A stretch of DNA of 64,000 nucleotides from Zunongwangia atlantica 22II14-10F7 (GCF_002094855.1 NZ_ARYN01000011.1:1-64000), one strand, 5' to 3'; shown: positions 45,081 to 54,280, counted from the stretch's first letter. Program-made: numbers and translations. Notes: generated by a model from the letters alone, not told the origin.

Positions 45081-45110
45081 TAATTTTGAAAACTCGTATC
45101 ATTATGAGTT
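45081..45110 (+). promoter_or_regulatory. Promoter and short inverted repeat before umuD
   Basis: TAATTTTG at 45081-45088 fits the Bacteroidetes -7 box exactly. It is followed at 45091-45110 by AACTC and GAGTT arms around ten bases, directly before the ATG at 45111. The repeat covers the predicted start of transcription and may be a repressor site. No clear TTTG -33 box is seen. Confidence 0.45.
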
Positions 45111-45527
45111 ATGAAAATTTACAAAAATTATTCTTTAGTTGTACTTCACTTACCACTGTTTCATTGTGGTATATCAGCAGGTTTCCCATCACCTGCAGAC
45201 GATCATTTAGAAGATAGAATTGACCTGAATCATGAGTTTATTAAGAACAAGGAAGCCACATTTTTTGGTAGAGCCGAAGGGGATAGTATGGAAGAAGCAG
45301 GTATAAGTAACGGGGATTTACTGGTTATCGATAAAAGTTTGAAACCAAAAAGTGGACAGATCGCCGTTTGTTTTTTAGATGGTGAGTTTACAGTAAAGAG
45401 AATACGAATTGAAAAAAATGTTATTTGGTTAATAGCGGAGAACAAGAAATATAATCCCATCAAAGTAACCGCTGATAATGAATTCGTGATATGGGGAATA
45501 GTTACAAACGTCATTAAATATTTATAA
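45111..45527 (+). CDS. umuD: UmuD-like SOS mutagenesis protein (S24 peptidase)
   Basis: This 138-residue self-cleaving protein has the cleavage pair Cys19-Gly20 ([15 protein letters not shown]), catalytic Ser59 (GDSMEEAGI) and Lys96 (FTVKRI). After cleavage it joins UmuC as polymerase V. Length is normal for UmuD. The umuC ATG follows immediately, overlapping the stop by one base. It carries no HTH, so a separate LexA-like repressor would be needed. Being on a mobile element, it gives the host damage-tolerant mutagenesis. Confidence 0.93.
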   Translation: MKIYKNYSLVVLHLPLFHCGISAGFPSPADDHLEDRIDLNHEFIKNKEATFFGRAEGDSMEEAGISNGDLLVIDKSLKPKSGQIAVCFLDGEFTVKRIRIEKNVIWLIAENKKYNPIKVTADNEFVIWGIVTNVIKYL

Positions 45528-46783
45528 TGTTTGCACTAGTAGATTGTAATAATTTTTATGCTAGTTGTGAGCGTGTATTCAACCCCTCACTTTGTAATAA
45601 ACCTGTTGTGGTACTATCGAATAATGATGGTTGTGTCATCGCACGTTCCAATGAAGCCAAAGCTTTGGGAATTCCAATGGGGGCACCTGCATTTCAGTTT
45701 GAGAAAGACTTTGAAGCCAAGGGAATTCATGTTTTTTCGAGCAATTACACCTTATATGGTGATATGAGTAATCGAGTTATGAATATCCTCTCTACGTTTA
45801 CACCGGAAATAGAAATTTACAGTATTGATGAGAGCTTTTTAAAATTCGAAGGATTTGAACTTTATGACCTGGAAACATTGGGAAAACAGATGATAGAGAA
45901 AGTATATCGCCATACCGGAATTCCAATTAGTGTGGGTTTAGCTAAAACTAAATCTTTAGCCAAGGTTGCCAATAAAATTGCAAAAAAATTTGCTGAAATA
46001 ACAGGAGGGGTTTATGCTATTGATTCAGAACTAAAAAAGGAGAAAGCGCTACGCTGGACTAAGATCGGAGATGTTTGGGGTATTGGACGTCAGCATGAAA
46101 AACGTCTTTTAAATATTAAAATTTATAATGCCTGGCAATTTATACAATTGCCTAATGAATATGCCAGAAAGGAAATGAGTGTGGTCGGTCTTCGGTTAAA
46201 AAGAGATTTATCCGGAGAGTCTACTTTGGATTTTGAAGAAATTAAAAACAAAAAAAATATTGCCGTGACACGTTCTTTTGAAAAAATGTATGAGGATTAT
46301 GAAGATCTACGGGAGCGTGTGAGTACCTATGCAGCAAAAGCCGCTTATAAATTACGGAAGCAGGATAGCAATTGCACGTTAGTGTATGTCTTTCTACTTA
46401 CGAATAAGTTTAGAAAGGATTTAAGACAATATAAAGCGAATTTGGTGGTCAACTTATCATATCCATCAAACTCTACTATAGTATTAACTAAAGCTGCTTT
46501 ATACGGATTAAAACGAATTTATAGGAAAGGTTATCAATACAAAAAGGCAGGAGTAATTATAATGGGGATAAGCCCGGCCTCAGAACGACAATTATCACTA
46601 TTTTCTAATGAAGATCCAAGGCATCATGTTTTGATGAAAGTGATTGACCGGTTGAATCGTACTGAGAATGGCAAGGTTAAATTTGCAGCTCTGGATCTTG
46701 GAAGGACCTGGAAAATGAAACAGGAAAGACTTTCAAAAAGATATACCAGTAGAGTAGATGAGATCATAAGAGTGAAATGTTAA
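45527..46783 (+). CDS. umuC: UmuC-like Y-family DNA polymerase V
   Basis: This 418-residue translesion polymerase has the Y-family opening [17 protein letters not shown], with Asp in DCNNF. It continues [18 protein letters not shown] and has [12 protein letters not shown] as the second acidic motif, then [20 protein letters not shown]. The start overlaps the umuD stop. Length and motifs look intact, so it should be active with UmuD. It ends the defence/repair cargo. Confidence 0.95.
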   Translation: MFALVDCNNFYASCERVFNPSLCNKPVVVLSNNDGCVIARSNEAKALGIPMGAPAFQFEKDFEAKGIHVFSSNYTLYGDMSNRVMNILSTFTPEIEIYSIDESFLKFEGFELYDLETLGKQMIEKVYRHTGIPISVGLAKTKSLAKVANKIAKKFAEITGGVYAIDSELKKEKALRWTKIGDVWGIGRQHEKRLLNIKIYNAWQFIQLPNEYARKEMSVVGLRLKRDLSGESTLDFEEIKNKKNIAVTRSFEKMYEDYEDLRERVSTYAAKAAYKLRKQDSNCTLVYVFLLTNKFRKDLRQYKANLVVNLSYPSNSTIVLTKAALYGLKRIYRKGYQYKKAGVIIMGISPASERQLSLFSNEDPRHHVLMKVIDRLNRTENGKVKFAALDLGRTWKMKQERLSKRYTSRVDEIIRVKC

Positions 46784-46829
46784 GTTTTATTTAGGACTAC
46801 TCTATATAAAATTGAATTATTTTAACCTA

Positions 46830-47228
46830 ATGATAAATAGGTGTTTATGTTTTTTAGTCCTTAGTTTTTATTGTCATTCGTTGATTGGCCAACATTATAC
46901 TTCTCCGTTTACACATTACCTGACCATTAATGAATTTGATGTAATTGATAGGGAGATCGATATCGATACCACTAAAAAGGAAATGAGGCTTACGACTTTT
47001 GATAATAAGGGGGATATCCCAACAAAAATTGTTCAAGCCTATACGATTATGGGAGAGGTGGAAGATTTACCTGATGGAGGGAAAGGTTATTTATTGGAGC
47101 ATAAAATGGGTAAATTAAAATACAGAGCCATGTATCTACCTAATGATGGAGCTCCTTATTTTCTGATGGAGCGATTTGAGGTACCTGCGGATCATTTGGA
47201 ACGGATGGTAAGGTTTTTATTGGATTAG
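46830..47228 (+). CDS. Unknown secreted protein
   Basis: I do not recognise this small protein, 132 residues from the ATG at 46830. It has a signal peptide (CLCFLVLSFYCHSLIGQ) and a compact body with charged beta-like segments and a closing amphipathic helix (DHLERMVRFLLD). A TTG six codons upstream also keeps the frame. It lies 46 bp after umuC on the same strand and may be co-transcribed, but it has no link in function that I can see. Confidence 0.55.
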   Translation: MINRCLCFLVLSFYCHSLIGQHYTSPFTHYLTINEFDVIDREIDIDTTKKEMRLTTFDNKGDIPTKIVQAYTIMGEVEDLPDGGKGYLLEHKMGKLKYRAMYLPNDGAPYFLMERFEVPADHLERMVRFLLD

Positions 47229-47284
47229 CGAATTGATGCTATAAACTTCGGAGTTATATAAGTCATGCCAATATTTAGTTTAAA

Positions 47285-48886
47285 TTATTTGGTGTTGAAA
47301 GAATGACTATTTTGCTTTCTGTCAGGATTGTAAATTACGACCTTATACATTCCTCGTGGTAAATTAACCGTAAGTCTATCAGAAGTCGAGTAGATATTGA
47401 GAATGGGAACAGCATTTTCTTTGTAGATAGAATACTCCTCCTGATTATAGAATTTCACTAATGCCGGATTGGATTTTGGAGTGATTGTGGCTGTTATTTG
47501 AAAATCTTTTTCCGGGTACACTTTTTCCAAAGAAGGCTTTATATGATTTATAAGGTAATAGTCATTTATTTTTTTGGTTTGACCTTTAATAAGTTCGAAT
47601 GGGATAAGGCTTAATTCGTGGGAGGAATCCCCCACAAATTCTACCTGGTTAATACTAAGCGGATCAATAGACGACATTTCTTTAAAAAGCGTAGCCATGC
47701 GTTTCCCGTTTTCGGTAGGGGATTCGAGAATATGATCAATACCAGCATGTACCAATACTTTTGCATTTGGATCTGCAAGAATTTCCATAAGCTGCTGCGC
47801 TTGTCCTAATTCCCTATTGATTTTCGGATCTTGATTTTCATAAGACACCAGCTTAAAACCTAATGCTGCAGCTTTTCGAACAAGATGTGCAAAATAAGCT
47901 TCTTGAATATAATAGCCCGAGTTAAGGGTAGGGTATGGACGCGTTTCATTAATTTTGGAAGCCTGTAAAGGATTGGTCAGTGCTTCTAATGCTAAATGAG
48001 TATAGCCTATTTCCTTTAGATCTTTTAATAAAGAAGTGGTGAATATCCGGTGTTTTGGATACCAGTGATTTTCGTTCACCATGACCACCCGGGTGTGCTT
48101 TGCCTCACTTAAAATCTTATCAATGACTGCATCTCCGTAAAATACTTTCGTGGTATCCAGCTTTGAAAGCATTTCAGATTGTTTATCTATCCTTTTACGC
48201 TCGTATTGCTGTATCAGGCTGTCCTGAGTTGGATTGTTCTGCATAAAAGAATTAATGGTAGCAAGATATTGAAATTGCATCCATTGTTGTTGTAGGCTAT
48301 CTGAAACCGGAGCATCGATAAGTGTTTTAGTAGCGCTTAAATAATTGATATCCTTGCGTACCTGATTGAATACATCAGCATAGGAGAGGGCATTAGTAGA
48401 ATCAATACGAAAGCTAACCGAATTCATGATATCTGCACCATCCTTAAGCATGCTTTTCAGTCCCTTGTTGTCGTTCATCGCTTGCATAAGCATGAAAAGC
48501 GATTGATCATCCTTTTGTAATTTATAAATTAGGCTTAATCGTGTCGAATCTACAGATAGAAGCCTTAGGGAATCATTGCCTTCTTTTTGACTGGATAAAA
48601 ACAAAAAGGTTTCATATTCAGGATTGACATTGGTTTTGGTATAAGCCAGCAGGTTTTTTAGCTTGAGTTGATTGTACGGACGTAATATAGTTTTAATATA
48701 ATTTTTATCGACCTTTTCTAAATCTTGAAATTTGGTATCACCGAAGTATTTAATAGTTAGGGGAATTTCGGGATTTATTAATCGTGAGCCGTTGGTATAA
48801 TTATATTTCAAAAGAGGATGGTAGGAAGTACAACTTGTTATGGCCAGGTATAATAGAATTATTATAGATTTTGATAAGGTGCTCAT
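47285..48886 (-). CDS. ChaN/EreA-like lipoprotein of unknown role
   Basis: This 533-residue protein has a lipobox (YLAITSC, Cys19), a helical N-terminal half and a second half resembling the ChaN/erythromycin esterase-like fold. That half has VVMVNENHW, THLALEAL, ALGFKLVSYE and AKVLVHAGIDHIL. The conserved His and Glu positions recall that superfamily, which covers haem-binding and esterase-like enzymes. It is convergent with the small secreted protein and leads nothing else. The true activity is not known. Confidence 0.6.
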   Translation of the reverse strand: MSTLSKSIIILLYLAITSCTSYHPLLKYNYTNGSRLINPEIPLTIKYFGDTKFQDLEKVDKNYIKTILRPYNQLKLKNLLAYTKTNVNPEYETFLFLSSQKEGNDSLRLLSVDSTRLSLIYKLQKDDQSLFMLMQAMNDNKGLKSMLKDGADIMNSVSFRIDSTNALSYADVFNQVRKDINYLSATKTLIDAPVSDSLQQQWMQFQYLATINSFMQNNPTQDSLIQQYERKRIDKQSEMLSKLDTTKVFYGDAVIDKILSEAKHTRVVMVNENHWYPKHRIFTTSLLKDLKEIGYTHLALEALTNPLQASKINETRPYPTLNSGYYIQEAYFAHLVRKAAALGFKLVSYENQDPKINRELGQAQQLMEILADPNAKVLVHAGIDHILESPTENGKRMATLFKEMSSIDPLSINQVEFVGDSSHELSLIPFELIKGQTKKINDYYLINHIKPSLEKVYPEKDFQITATITPKSNPALVKFYNQEEYSIYKENAVPILNIYSTSDRLTVNLPRGMYKVVIYNPDRKQNSHSFNTK

Positions 48887-49039
48887 GTAAAGAATTTGTT
48901 CAAATATATAAAACTAAATGATTAGTTGAAATAAATTAGTTATATATCCAATTTTTGATCGGGGATTACAAGACACATATGTAAAATAAATTTTAAATAT
49001 CAAGAGATTTTACAGTATCAATGAAATTGGCCCTTAAAA

Positions 49040-50479
49040 TCAAGAAAAAACCATTCGAATATCATTATAGATTTGTTGCAGGTTAAACTGAAGGTCTTTG
49101 TCTTCGACACTCAGTGCGGATTGTGGTACCTGCTTTTCAATTTTCGGATGCAGAAAACGTACCAATTTATCCTTTCCATCCGCAAAGGCCACAAATTCCC
49201 CTTGTTTCAATCGAAAAAAAGCATCAGCCCTTCGTTTAGAGATTTCTCTTTCCCCTTTGGTAATTCGGCTTTCGTAACTAAAGCCACTGCTTTTACTCAC
49301 ACTTTTTGTTGGAGCTTTAATGATCTCAAAAAAGCGTTCGTAGTATTTAGCCGTATCGGGGTCATTCACCTTTCCAAAAAACTGGTAGGAGAGGTTGCTT
49401 AGGATCGCTTTGCTGGCTTTATCGCCATACAACAGATCGTTCTGTACCTTGTCCTGCATCACATAGACGGTAGAAATATCATAGCTCCGCAACGTAGCCG
49501 GAATGCGATGCATATTGGGCAGTTTAAGAGTCGGCGCTTCTTCCAGAAGTAAAAAAGAGGATTCCCGATGACGGATACTCATTTGTTTGATAATTGTATG
49601 CATTATCATTGCAATGACAGGAGAGTAAGCCCCATCGTATTTTGGATGGTTGACTAGGGCGATCACCGCCGGATGTTCCGGGTGGTTGATATCCAGGGGC
49701 ACTTCATCTTTAGAGAGTACATAGAACAGTTTTTGTGAGCTGATCTTTTTAAAAGCATTGGCCAGGGTGCTTTTCACTCCGGCAGTCTGTTTTTCTGATT
49801 CTATTCCATTGATAAAGGCGCTGGCCATACTGCGCGCCGTAAGATCTGACTTTAAAAAGGCGACCAGTTTTTTAGTACTGACCAATTGAAACAAGGCAAT
49901 AATGTGGGGCAGGGTGCAGCAATCAGGATAAGCGGTTTTCATCTTCCAGATCATCCCGCTTAATAAGCCTTCGACGGCATCGGAGAAAAACTTATTACTG
50001 CCAGTGCTAGCCGATAGGTTTTGTTCTAGCAGGTTTTCCATCAGGACCCGGGAAACCTCATTCACACTTTCCTCATTGGGCAGGTATTTTGGGGCAATAG
50101 GATTGACCCGATAATGGATCTGATCAAAAGCGATGGTATAGAAGTTCAAGTTTTTATTTTTGAATAGGGGATAGGCCATTTCCGTGAGTTCAAAATCTTT
50201 ATAATCGTGAATCACTCCACAAAAACCATATTCACTAAAATGCTGCAAGAAGTTATAGATTACGCTTTCGGTCTTTCCACTTCCTGCCGAGCCAATGATG
50301 GAGGCACCCCGGCGGATATTATCCGCTTTAAAATTTCCGTTACTCAACTGAAAACGCACCTGGTATTTTTTATCCCCTGGTGCTTTGCGCTCCGCGAAAA
50401 AGAGTCCGTATACCACCGCACCCAGGAACAAAGCCGGGGCGAAGATATAGAGGGTAATATGTTCCCATAGCCAGTTCAT
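49040..50479 (-). CDS. mobC: Type IV coupling protein (VirD4/TraG-like, MobC)
   Basis: This 479-residue ATPase has an N-terminal membrane helix (about 7-28) and Walker A GSAGSGKT (63-70). A second motif SSFLLLEEAPTLKLP lies at about 310-324, and a C-terminal arm follows. It takes the relaxase-DNA complex to the mating pore. It is somewhat short for a VirD4-type protein, with only one visible membrane helix. Its start overlaps the relaxase stop by 4 bp. With MobB and the BfmA-like gene it makes a standard Bacteroidetes mobilisation cluster. Confidence 0.88.
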   Translation of the reverse strand: MNWLWEHITLYIFAPALFLGAVVYGLFFAERKAPGDKKYQVRFQLSNGNFKADNIRRGASIIGSAGSGKTESVIYNFLQHFSEYGFCGVIHDYKDFELTEMAYPLFKNKNLNFYTIAFDQIHYRVNPIAPKYLPNEESVNEVSRVLMENLLEQNLSASTGSNKFFSDAVEGLLSGMIWKMKTAYPDCCTLPHIIALFQLVSTKKLVAFLKSDLTARSMASAFINGIESEKQTAGVKSTLANAFKKISSQKLFYVLSKDEVPLDINHPEHPAVIALVNHPKYDGAYSPVIAMIMHTIIKQMSIRHRESSFLLLEEAPTLKLPNMHRIPATLRSYDISTVYVMQDKVQNDLLYGDKASKAILSNLSYQFFGKVNDPDTAKYYERFFEIIKAPTKSVSKSSGFSYESRITKGEREISKRRADAFFRLKQGEFVAFADGKDKLVRFLHPKIEKQVPQSALSVEDKDLQFNLQQIYNDIRMVFS

Positions 50480-51510
50480 ATCCCGATCGATCCTGATTCA
50501 ATAGCTTTGCCCACCCCTTTTTTCAGTTGATTTAGGGCTTTTATCGCCAGCTGAAACTTATTTGTAGGAATGCTTAGTACCGCCGTATTCACTCCTGATT
50601 GCTGTAATAATTTAAATGCCATTGCCTTTTCATTGGCCGGGAGCTTTGTAATCGTAGAAAAATACAATTTCGGATTTTTAAGAAAGGTTTTTCGAGCGGT
50701 ATAGCTTTCCACATAATTACGCTTATAACGGAATAGTTGATCAAAGGTTTTCTCTGAATTTTTGATAAAAGCATTACGATCAAACCCCCGTTTAATCATC
50801 TTGCCGTGCATTTCTACTTCTGAGGCTTTGTGCTTGCTTCCTGGGGAAAGACTGTAGCGGTTGGAGGCATCCTTTCGGCTTACAATGATATGGATATGAC
50901 TTTGCGATCCCGGTTTGGCCATTCCCCGCACGATGCGTTTTCCGTCCAATTGATAGGGTGCTGCTGCTTCCAGCCGTTGGATTTTTTGTTGAAGCGTCTT
51001 AGTATTCCCAATTTGCTCTCCCCGGTTGATACTTCGGATATCATTTTTCAATTCCAAAATCTTCGTTGCATAAGGCTGATTTTCCCGAACCTGCTTATCG
51101 GTCCCTTTAAACGTGCGCTGACGTTCTACCTTGGCGTAATATTTAATATCCGTAATAGCCACTGGGCGACCATCAATTTCCCGATGAAAAGCCTTGGCAT
51201 ATTCCTTCATCGCTTCCCGGGTATAGCGTTTGAGGGCTTCCGGGGAATCCTGAATGGCTTTAAGTTCCCGACCGCTTGGATTTAGGGTAATGGAATAGAA
51301 CTTGGGTTCTTTATTTTTAAGTTTAGCCGTATTGTCATCGATTTCCCGGATGACTTCTTCGGCAGCTATTTCATCGTGCTGCTGATCAAAAAAATGTTCC
51401 AGTTCGGGAAGCGGTTTCCCTTCATTTTCCTTTTCCAGGTAATCCACAAAATCGGCAGCACTTTGCGCATAATTACCCTGCACTTTCTGAGCGGTGATGG
51501 TGATGTACAT
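50476..51510 (-). CDS. mobB: MobB-type relaxase (DUF5712)
   Basis: This 344-residue protein has a conserved HIHIIVSRKD (His205, His207) that suits the metal-binding site of a relaxase. The opening MYITITAQKVQGNYAQSAADFVDYLEKEN is also recognisable as this family. It nicks oriT and stays bound to the 5' end during transfer. It overlaps the BfmA/BtgA-like gene by 38 bp and the coupling-protein gene by 4 bp. The catalytic Tyr is not pinned down. Confidence 0.85.
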   Translation of the reverse strand: MYITITAQKVQGNYAQSAADFVDYLEKENEGKPLPELEHFFDQQHDEIAAEEVIREIDDNTAKLKNKEPKFYSITLNPSGRELKAIQDSPEALKRYTREAMKEYAKAFHREIDGRPVAITDIKYYAKVERQRTFKGTDKQVRENQPYATKILELKNDIRSINRGEQIGNTKTLQQKIQRLEAAAPYQLDGKRIVRGMAKPGSQSHIHIIVSRKDASNRYSLSPGSKHKASEVEMHGKMIKRGFDRNAFIKNSEKTFDQLFRYKRNYVESYTARKTFLKNPKLYFSTITKLPANEKAMAFKLLQQSGVNTAVLSIPTNKFQLAIKALNQLKKGVGKAIESGSIGI

Positions 51511-52060
51511 TATTAATTTTTTTATTGAGTTCTTTTTTGAGGTGTTCCAATTCCTCTGTATTCATATTCAGCTTATAATATCCCTTCCCAAAAGTCCCTT
51601 TCACATAGGATAAATGTTCCAGTAGGTTTTTTGTGTTATTTCGGTAGGTGTTGAGCTTTTGTTGCATCTGTTCATAGCGGTTTTTGTAATGCTCCAGTTC
51701 GCTATCGCGTGAGAAAGGTTCCGGTGTCCCAAAATCAAACTGTTCCGCTTCCTTTTCTTCCTCGTCTACCTTGTTCATTTCCTGAAATAAGGTATCCAGC
51801 ATTGCCTTGGTAGGCAGTGTCTGTTGCTTTTCAATATTCCGTACAATAGCAATCAGGGCATTAATCCTTTTTTTGGTCGCATCCGTTTTTACGCCAAGAT
51901 TGTCATTAGGGTCAAGATTGTTCCATTTGAAGAAGTTCAACATTGCCTCCAGGGTTTCCGAATGCGACTTGGAAATGTCTTTGGAAAATGCCCGAAAACG
52001 CTCGGCAATATCTTTTTTGATATTGATCCCTGAAAAGCCGTATGTTGAAAATTTCTTCAT
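51473..52060 (-). CDS. mobA: BfmA/BtgA-family mobilisation protein
   Basis: This 195-residue protein begins STYGFSGINIKKDIAERFRAFSKDISKSHSETLEAM, a ribbon-helix-helix-like or BfmA/BtgA DNA-binding opening. A long charged coiled-coil tail follows (about 85-180, with several EEL/KLN heptads). In its family it binds oriT and helps the relaxase. It is the first gene of the mob cluster, 38 bp overlapping the relaxase. The candidate oriT lies just upstream. Confidence 0.82.
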   Translation of the reverse strand: MKKFSTYGFSGINIKKDIAERFRAFSKDISKSHSETLEAMLNFFKWNNLDPNDNLGVKTDATKKRINALIAIVRNIEKQQTLPTKAMLDTLFQEMNKVDEEEKEAEQFDFGTPEPFSRDSELEHYKNRYEQMQQKLNTYRNNTKNLLEHLSYVKGTFGKGYYKLNMNTEELEHLKKELNKKINNVHHHHRSESAG

Positions 52061-52114
52061 TTTTGCTGCAAAAAAGTGACTGTTTACAATGGGTTCCAGG
52101 GGTTTTGCTGCAAA
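52061..52114. repeat. Two copies of a palindromic 12-mer upstream of mobA
   Basis: TTTTGCTGCAAA occurs at 52061-52072 and 52103-52114, 42 bp apart start to start (four helical turns). The core TTTGC-T-GCAAA is a perfect odd palindrome. Placement at the mobA start fits autoregulation by the BfmA-like protein or relaxosome binding. Confidence 0.6.
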
Positions 52115-52179
52115 GTCCTGAAAATCAATATAATTTAAACATAATTAAACAACTGATTATTAGTGATTTACATAGAAAT

Positions 52180-52260
52180 TGGCAGCCGAGACACCGCTAT
52201 GCGTGTCACCCTCTTGCTCTTCCAATTTCCGTCCCGCAGGGACCCAAATTTCCAGACATT
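52180..52260. promoter_or_regulatory. Candidate oriT region
   Basis: A GACAC/GTGTC stem (52190-52194 and 52203-52207, eight-base loop) is followed by a C/T-rich run and a GTCCC/GGGAC stem near 52231-52243. GC content is raised relative to the flanks. Such stems next to a nick-like run, upstream of mobA, resemble an origin of transfer. The nick site is not identified. Confidence 0.45.
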
Positions 52261-52402
52261 CCACTAAAGCGGAACGCCTTTATTATTTTATGGATTGGTC
52301 ATTTAAGGAAAGTCAAATCACCCAATAATTGGGATTAAATAATGACCAAAAGTGTTATTTGTCAACCTTCTAAAGATACGATTTAAAAGAAATAAGCCAT
52401 AG

Positions 52403-52428
52403 AAAAAGCCCTCATTTAATAAGGGCTT
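52403..52428 (-). terminator. Terminator of the ssb-radC operon
   Basis: AAGCCCT (52406-52412) pairs with AGGGCTT (52422-52428) around a nine-base AT loop. On the minus strand a run of five T residues follows, 20 bp after the last gene of the operon. Confidence 0.7.
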
Positions 52429-52447
52429 GTTTGGTGTTTTTTAGTCT

Positions 52448-52651
52448 TTACATATTGAATACAAAATTATAATTGTATAGATTTCGTATCGCTTCCTCTT
52501 CCAACAGGGTGTCGTAATTAACGTAGTGTTGTTGGGCATAGCTCTTTAACTGCTTTCCGAAACGATTTTCTACTTCTTTTTTAGACATCGAAAGCAAACG
52601 TTCCTGTGTTTCACTATCAAGGTTGGTATAATTCAAATAGATCATCATCAA
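52448..52651 (-). CDS. Small unknown ICE protein
   Basis: This 67-residue protein, not recognised, is charged and helical: NYTNLDSETQERLLSMSKKEVENRFG, then SYAQQHYVNYDTLLEEEAIRNLYNY. Three Met codons near the start make the first residue uncertain. It lies 8 bp after the RadC-like gene and before a terminator, so it is a real part of that operon. It may be an accessory regulator. Confidence 0.6.
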   Translation of the reverse strand: MMMIYLNYTNLDSETQERLLSMSKKEVENRFGKQLKSYAQQHYVNYDTLLEEEAIRNLYNYNFVFNM

Positions 52652-52659
52652 ATTTTAAA

Positions 52660-53109
52660 TTACAACAATCCATTATCGGCGAAACTATAATAGTCCCCAT
52701 TGGGAGCGATAATGATATGATCCAAGACTTTCACGTCAAAAAGCTGTGCTGCCTCTTTAATTTTACGGGTCAATCGCTTGTCTGCTTCACTAGGTACAAG
52801 TTTATAGCTTGGATGGTTATGAGCAAGCAGGATTCCCACGGATAAGGTCTTCAATACAATCGCAAAAAGGATGCGAATATCAACTAAAGTACCCGTAATA
52901 CCTCCAATGGATAAAGGATAAACCCCTTTCACTTTATTGGAATTATTCAATAACAGGATTTTAAAGCTTTCCTGTAAACCTATGGTTCCTTTATCCCAGT
53001 TATTATAAAGTAATTCCGCTGCGTGCTTAGAACCTTTAATCGGGTCAGATTTTAATGTTCCGATTTTTTCCCGGTAGCTTATCTGTATTTCATTAACTTT
53101 GTCTTTCAT
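52660..53109 (-). CDS. RadC-like JAB-domain protein
   Basis: This 149-residue protein, from the ATG at 53109, has the JAMM metal-site pattern: LLAHNHPS with His97 and His99, then Asp110. It lacks the N-terminal helix-hairpin part of chromosomal RadC, as is usual in mobile elements. It may cut peptide or ubiquitin-like bonds, or act in DNA handling; the function is unsettled in the family. A longer reading from 53151 would add 14 residues upstream and is less likely. A hairpin separates it from ssb. Confidence 0.85.
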   Translation of the reverse strand: MKDKVNEIQISYREKIGTLKSDPIKGSKHAAELLYNNWDKGTIGLQESFKILLLNNSNKVKGVYPLSIGGITGTLVDIRILFAIVLKTLSVGILLAHNHPSYKLVPSEADKRLTRKIKEAAQLFDVKVLDHIIIAPNGDYYSFADNGLL

Positions 53110-53138
53110 TATTAGCTTATTTAATGGGTTAATAATTA

Positions 53139-53174
53139 AAAGAGGGCGCAATTTTCGACGGTGACGCCCTCTTT
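53139..53174 (-). terminator. Terminator-like hairpin between ssb and radC
   Basis: AAAGAGGGCG (53139-53148) and CGCCCTCTTT (53165-53174) form a 10-bp stem around a 16-base loop. On the minus strand it lies just after ssb and is followed by TTTTAATTATT. It probably stops or trims part of the ssb message before radC. Confidence 0.7.
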
Positions 53175-53185
53175 GTTTTTAAGAA

Positions 53186-53524
53186 TTAGGCGTTACCACC
53201 CATTAATAGGATTTCAGAAGCTAGCACTTCGGTAACATATCGTTTTACCCCTTCCTTATCCTCATAGAAACGGGAAGTTAATTTTCCTTCCACGGCAATC
53301 TCTTTGCCCTTGCTTACATAATTTTCAATGATTTCAGCGGTCTTGCCCCAAGCCACGACCGTATGCCAGTCGGTAGCCTGTACCTTTTCGCCTTTACTGT
53401 TTTTGTAGTTTTCATTGGTCGCCAATGATAAGCGGGCTACTTTTTTGCCATTGTCAAGCTTGGTTGTGCTAGGTTCTTGCCCTACATTTCCGATTAACTG
53501 CACTTTGTTTCTTAGATTACTCAT
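53186..53524 (-). CDS. ssb: Single-stranded DNA-binding protein
   Basis: This 112-residue OB-fold protein opens with LRNKVQLIGNVGQEPSTTKL and has the SSB core DWHTVVAWGKTAEIIENYVSKGKEIAVEGKL. It lacks the long acidic tail of chromosomal SSB, so it is the short form common on mobile elements. It should protect single strands during transfer. It is the outermost recognisable ICE gene, 830 bp from tRNA-Met. Confidence 0.93.
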   Translation of the reverse strand: MSNLRNKVQLIGNVGQEPSTTKLDNGKKVARLSLATNENYKNSKGEKVQATDWHTVVAWGKTAEIIENYVSKGKEIAVEGKLTSRFYEDKEGVKRYVTEVLASEILLMGGNA

Positions 53525-53569
53525 AATTAAAAGTTTTAGAGGTCTGCCTTCTAAGCAGACGGTTACACA

Positions 53570-53779
53570 TTGATTAAAAAAATTGATTTACTTATTATAT
53601 CCGGTAGCGTTTTTCTTTTTTTGATTTTTTTAGTTTCCCTTCTGGATCGATATGTTATTGATGATTTCATATTAAACTGTTTTGATTTACTTCCCATAGA
53701 GCCGTATAGCTGTTATCTTTTTTTGATGCTTACACGATTTCAATATTTTGGATTGATAAGGACTTATAAAAGCGAGTAG
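53570..53779 (+). CDS. Possible small membrane protein (weak)
   Basis: A TTG-initiated frame of 69 residues has a strongly hydrophobic segment at about 6-27. It has no relatives that I recognise. Codon use and composition give little support, and it lies between ssb and the end of the ICE. I keep it as a weak call only. Confidence 0.2.
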   Translation: MIKKIDLLIISGSVFLFLIFLVSLLDRYVIDDFILNCFDLLPIEPYSCYLFLMLTRFQYFGLIRTYKSE

Positions 53780-54280
53780 GGGAGCGGCTTATGCAGTCCG
53801 GTTCAACTCCAAAATGTTGGTGTTTTGCGACCAAAAAAAGAATAACTGTACGGCGTGGGTGGGAATCAAAAACCTAAAATGAAGAATCAGTAACCTTCAG
53901 GAAGGGAAACTAAATGCAAGAATGGAAATTAGAAATCTCAATTATAAACCTGATCGAAAATATGTAGAGGTTATTAATGAATTGTGTGGATTTAAAAATA
54001 TTTATTTCGACCTATCTCAATCTATATGAGATAAGCCTCATTTAATCTTAAACATTCAGTTTAAAAGAAAGTTAGACTTTTAAATTTTTGCAGAAATTCA
54101 GAAATCTACCACCACTTAATGGTGAAACAGTTAAAAATGATCTTAAATATTAAACTTAGAAAATGACGTAAGAGTTATTTTCTCGATTAAATTTTCGGAA
54201 AAAACTTAGAATTTGGTTTCAATTGCTATCAAATGAGATCATTCTAAATCACTCATTTTAATTTATTTGAAATACGTAAA

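Larger units (their letters stand above)
52061..52447. other. Gene-free region holding candidate oriT
   Basis: This stretch between mobA and a small minus-strand gene has no credible protein gene. It holds two copies of TTTTGCTGCAAA (52061-52072 and 52103-52114) and stems at 52190-52207 and about 52231-52243 (GTCCC, GCA, GGGAC). A terminator-like hairpin lies at 52403-52428. Confidence 0.6.

Noticed and set aside
45011-45110. Search for a classical LexA box before umuD
   Set aside because: No CTGT-N8-ACAG or Bacillus-type box is seen. Only a short AACTC/GAGTT repeat remains, reported as such.
50830-51285. 151-codon plus-strand frame opposite the relaxase gene
   Set aside because: It lies wholly within the relaxase gene on the other strand and has no family-like sequence, whereas the relaxase has the HIH motif and coupled neighbours.
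53922-54027. 35-codon frame near the ICE end
   Set aside because: Too short and unrecognised to call; it may be a gene fragment but cannot be supported.
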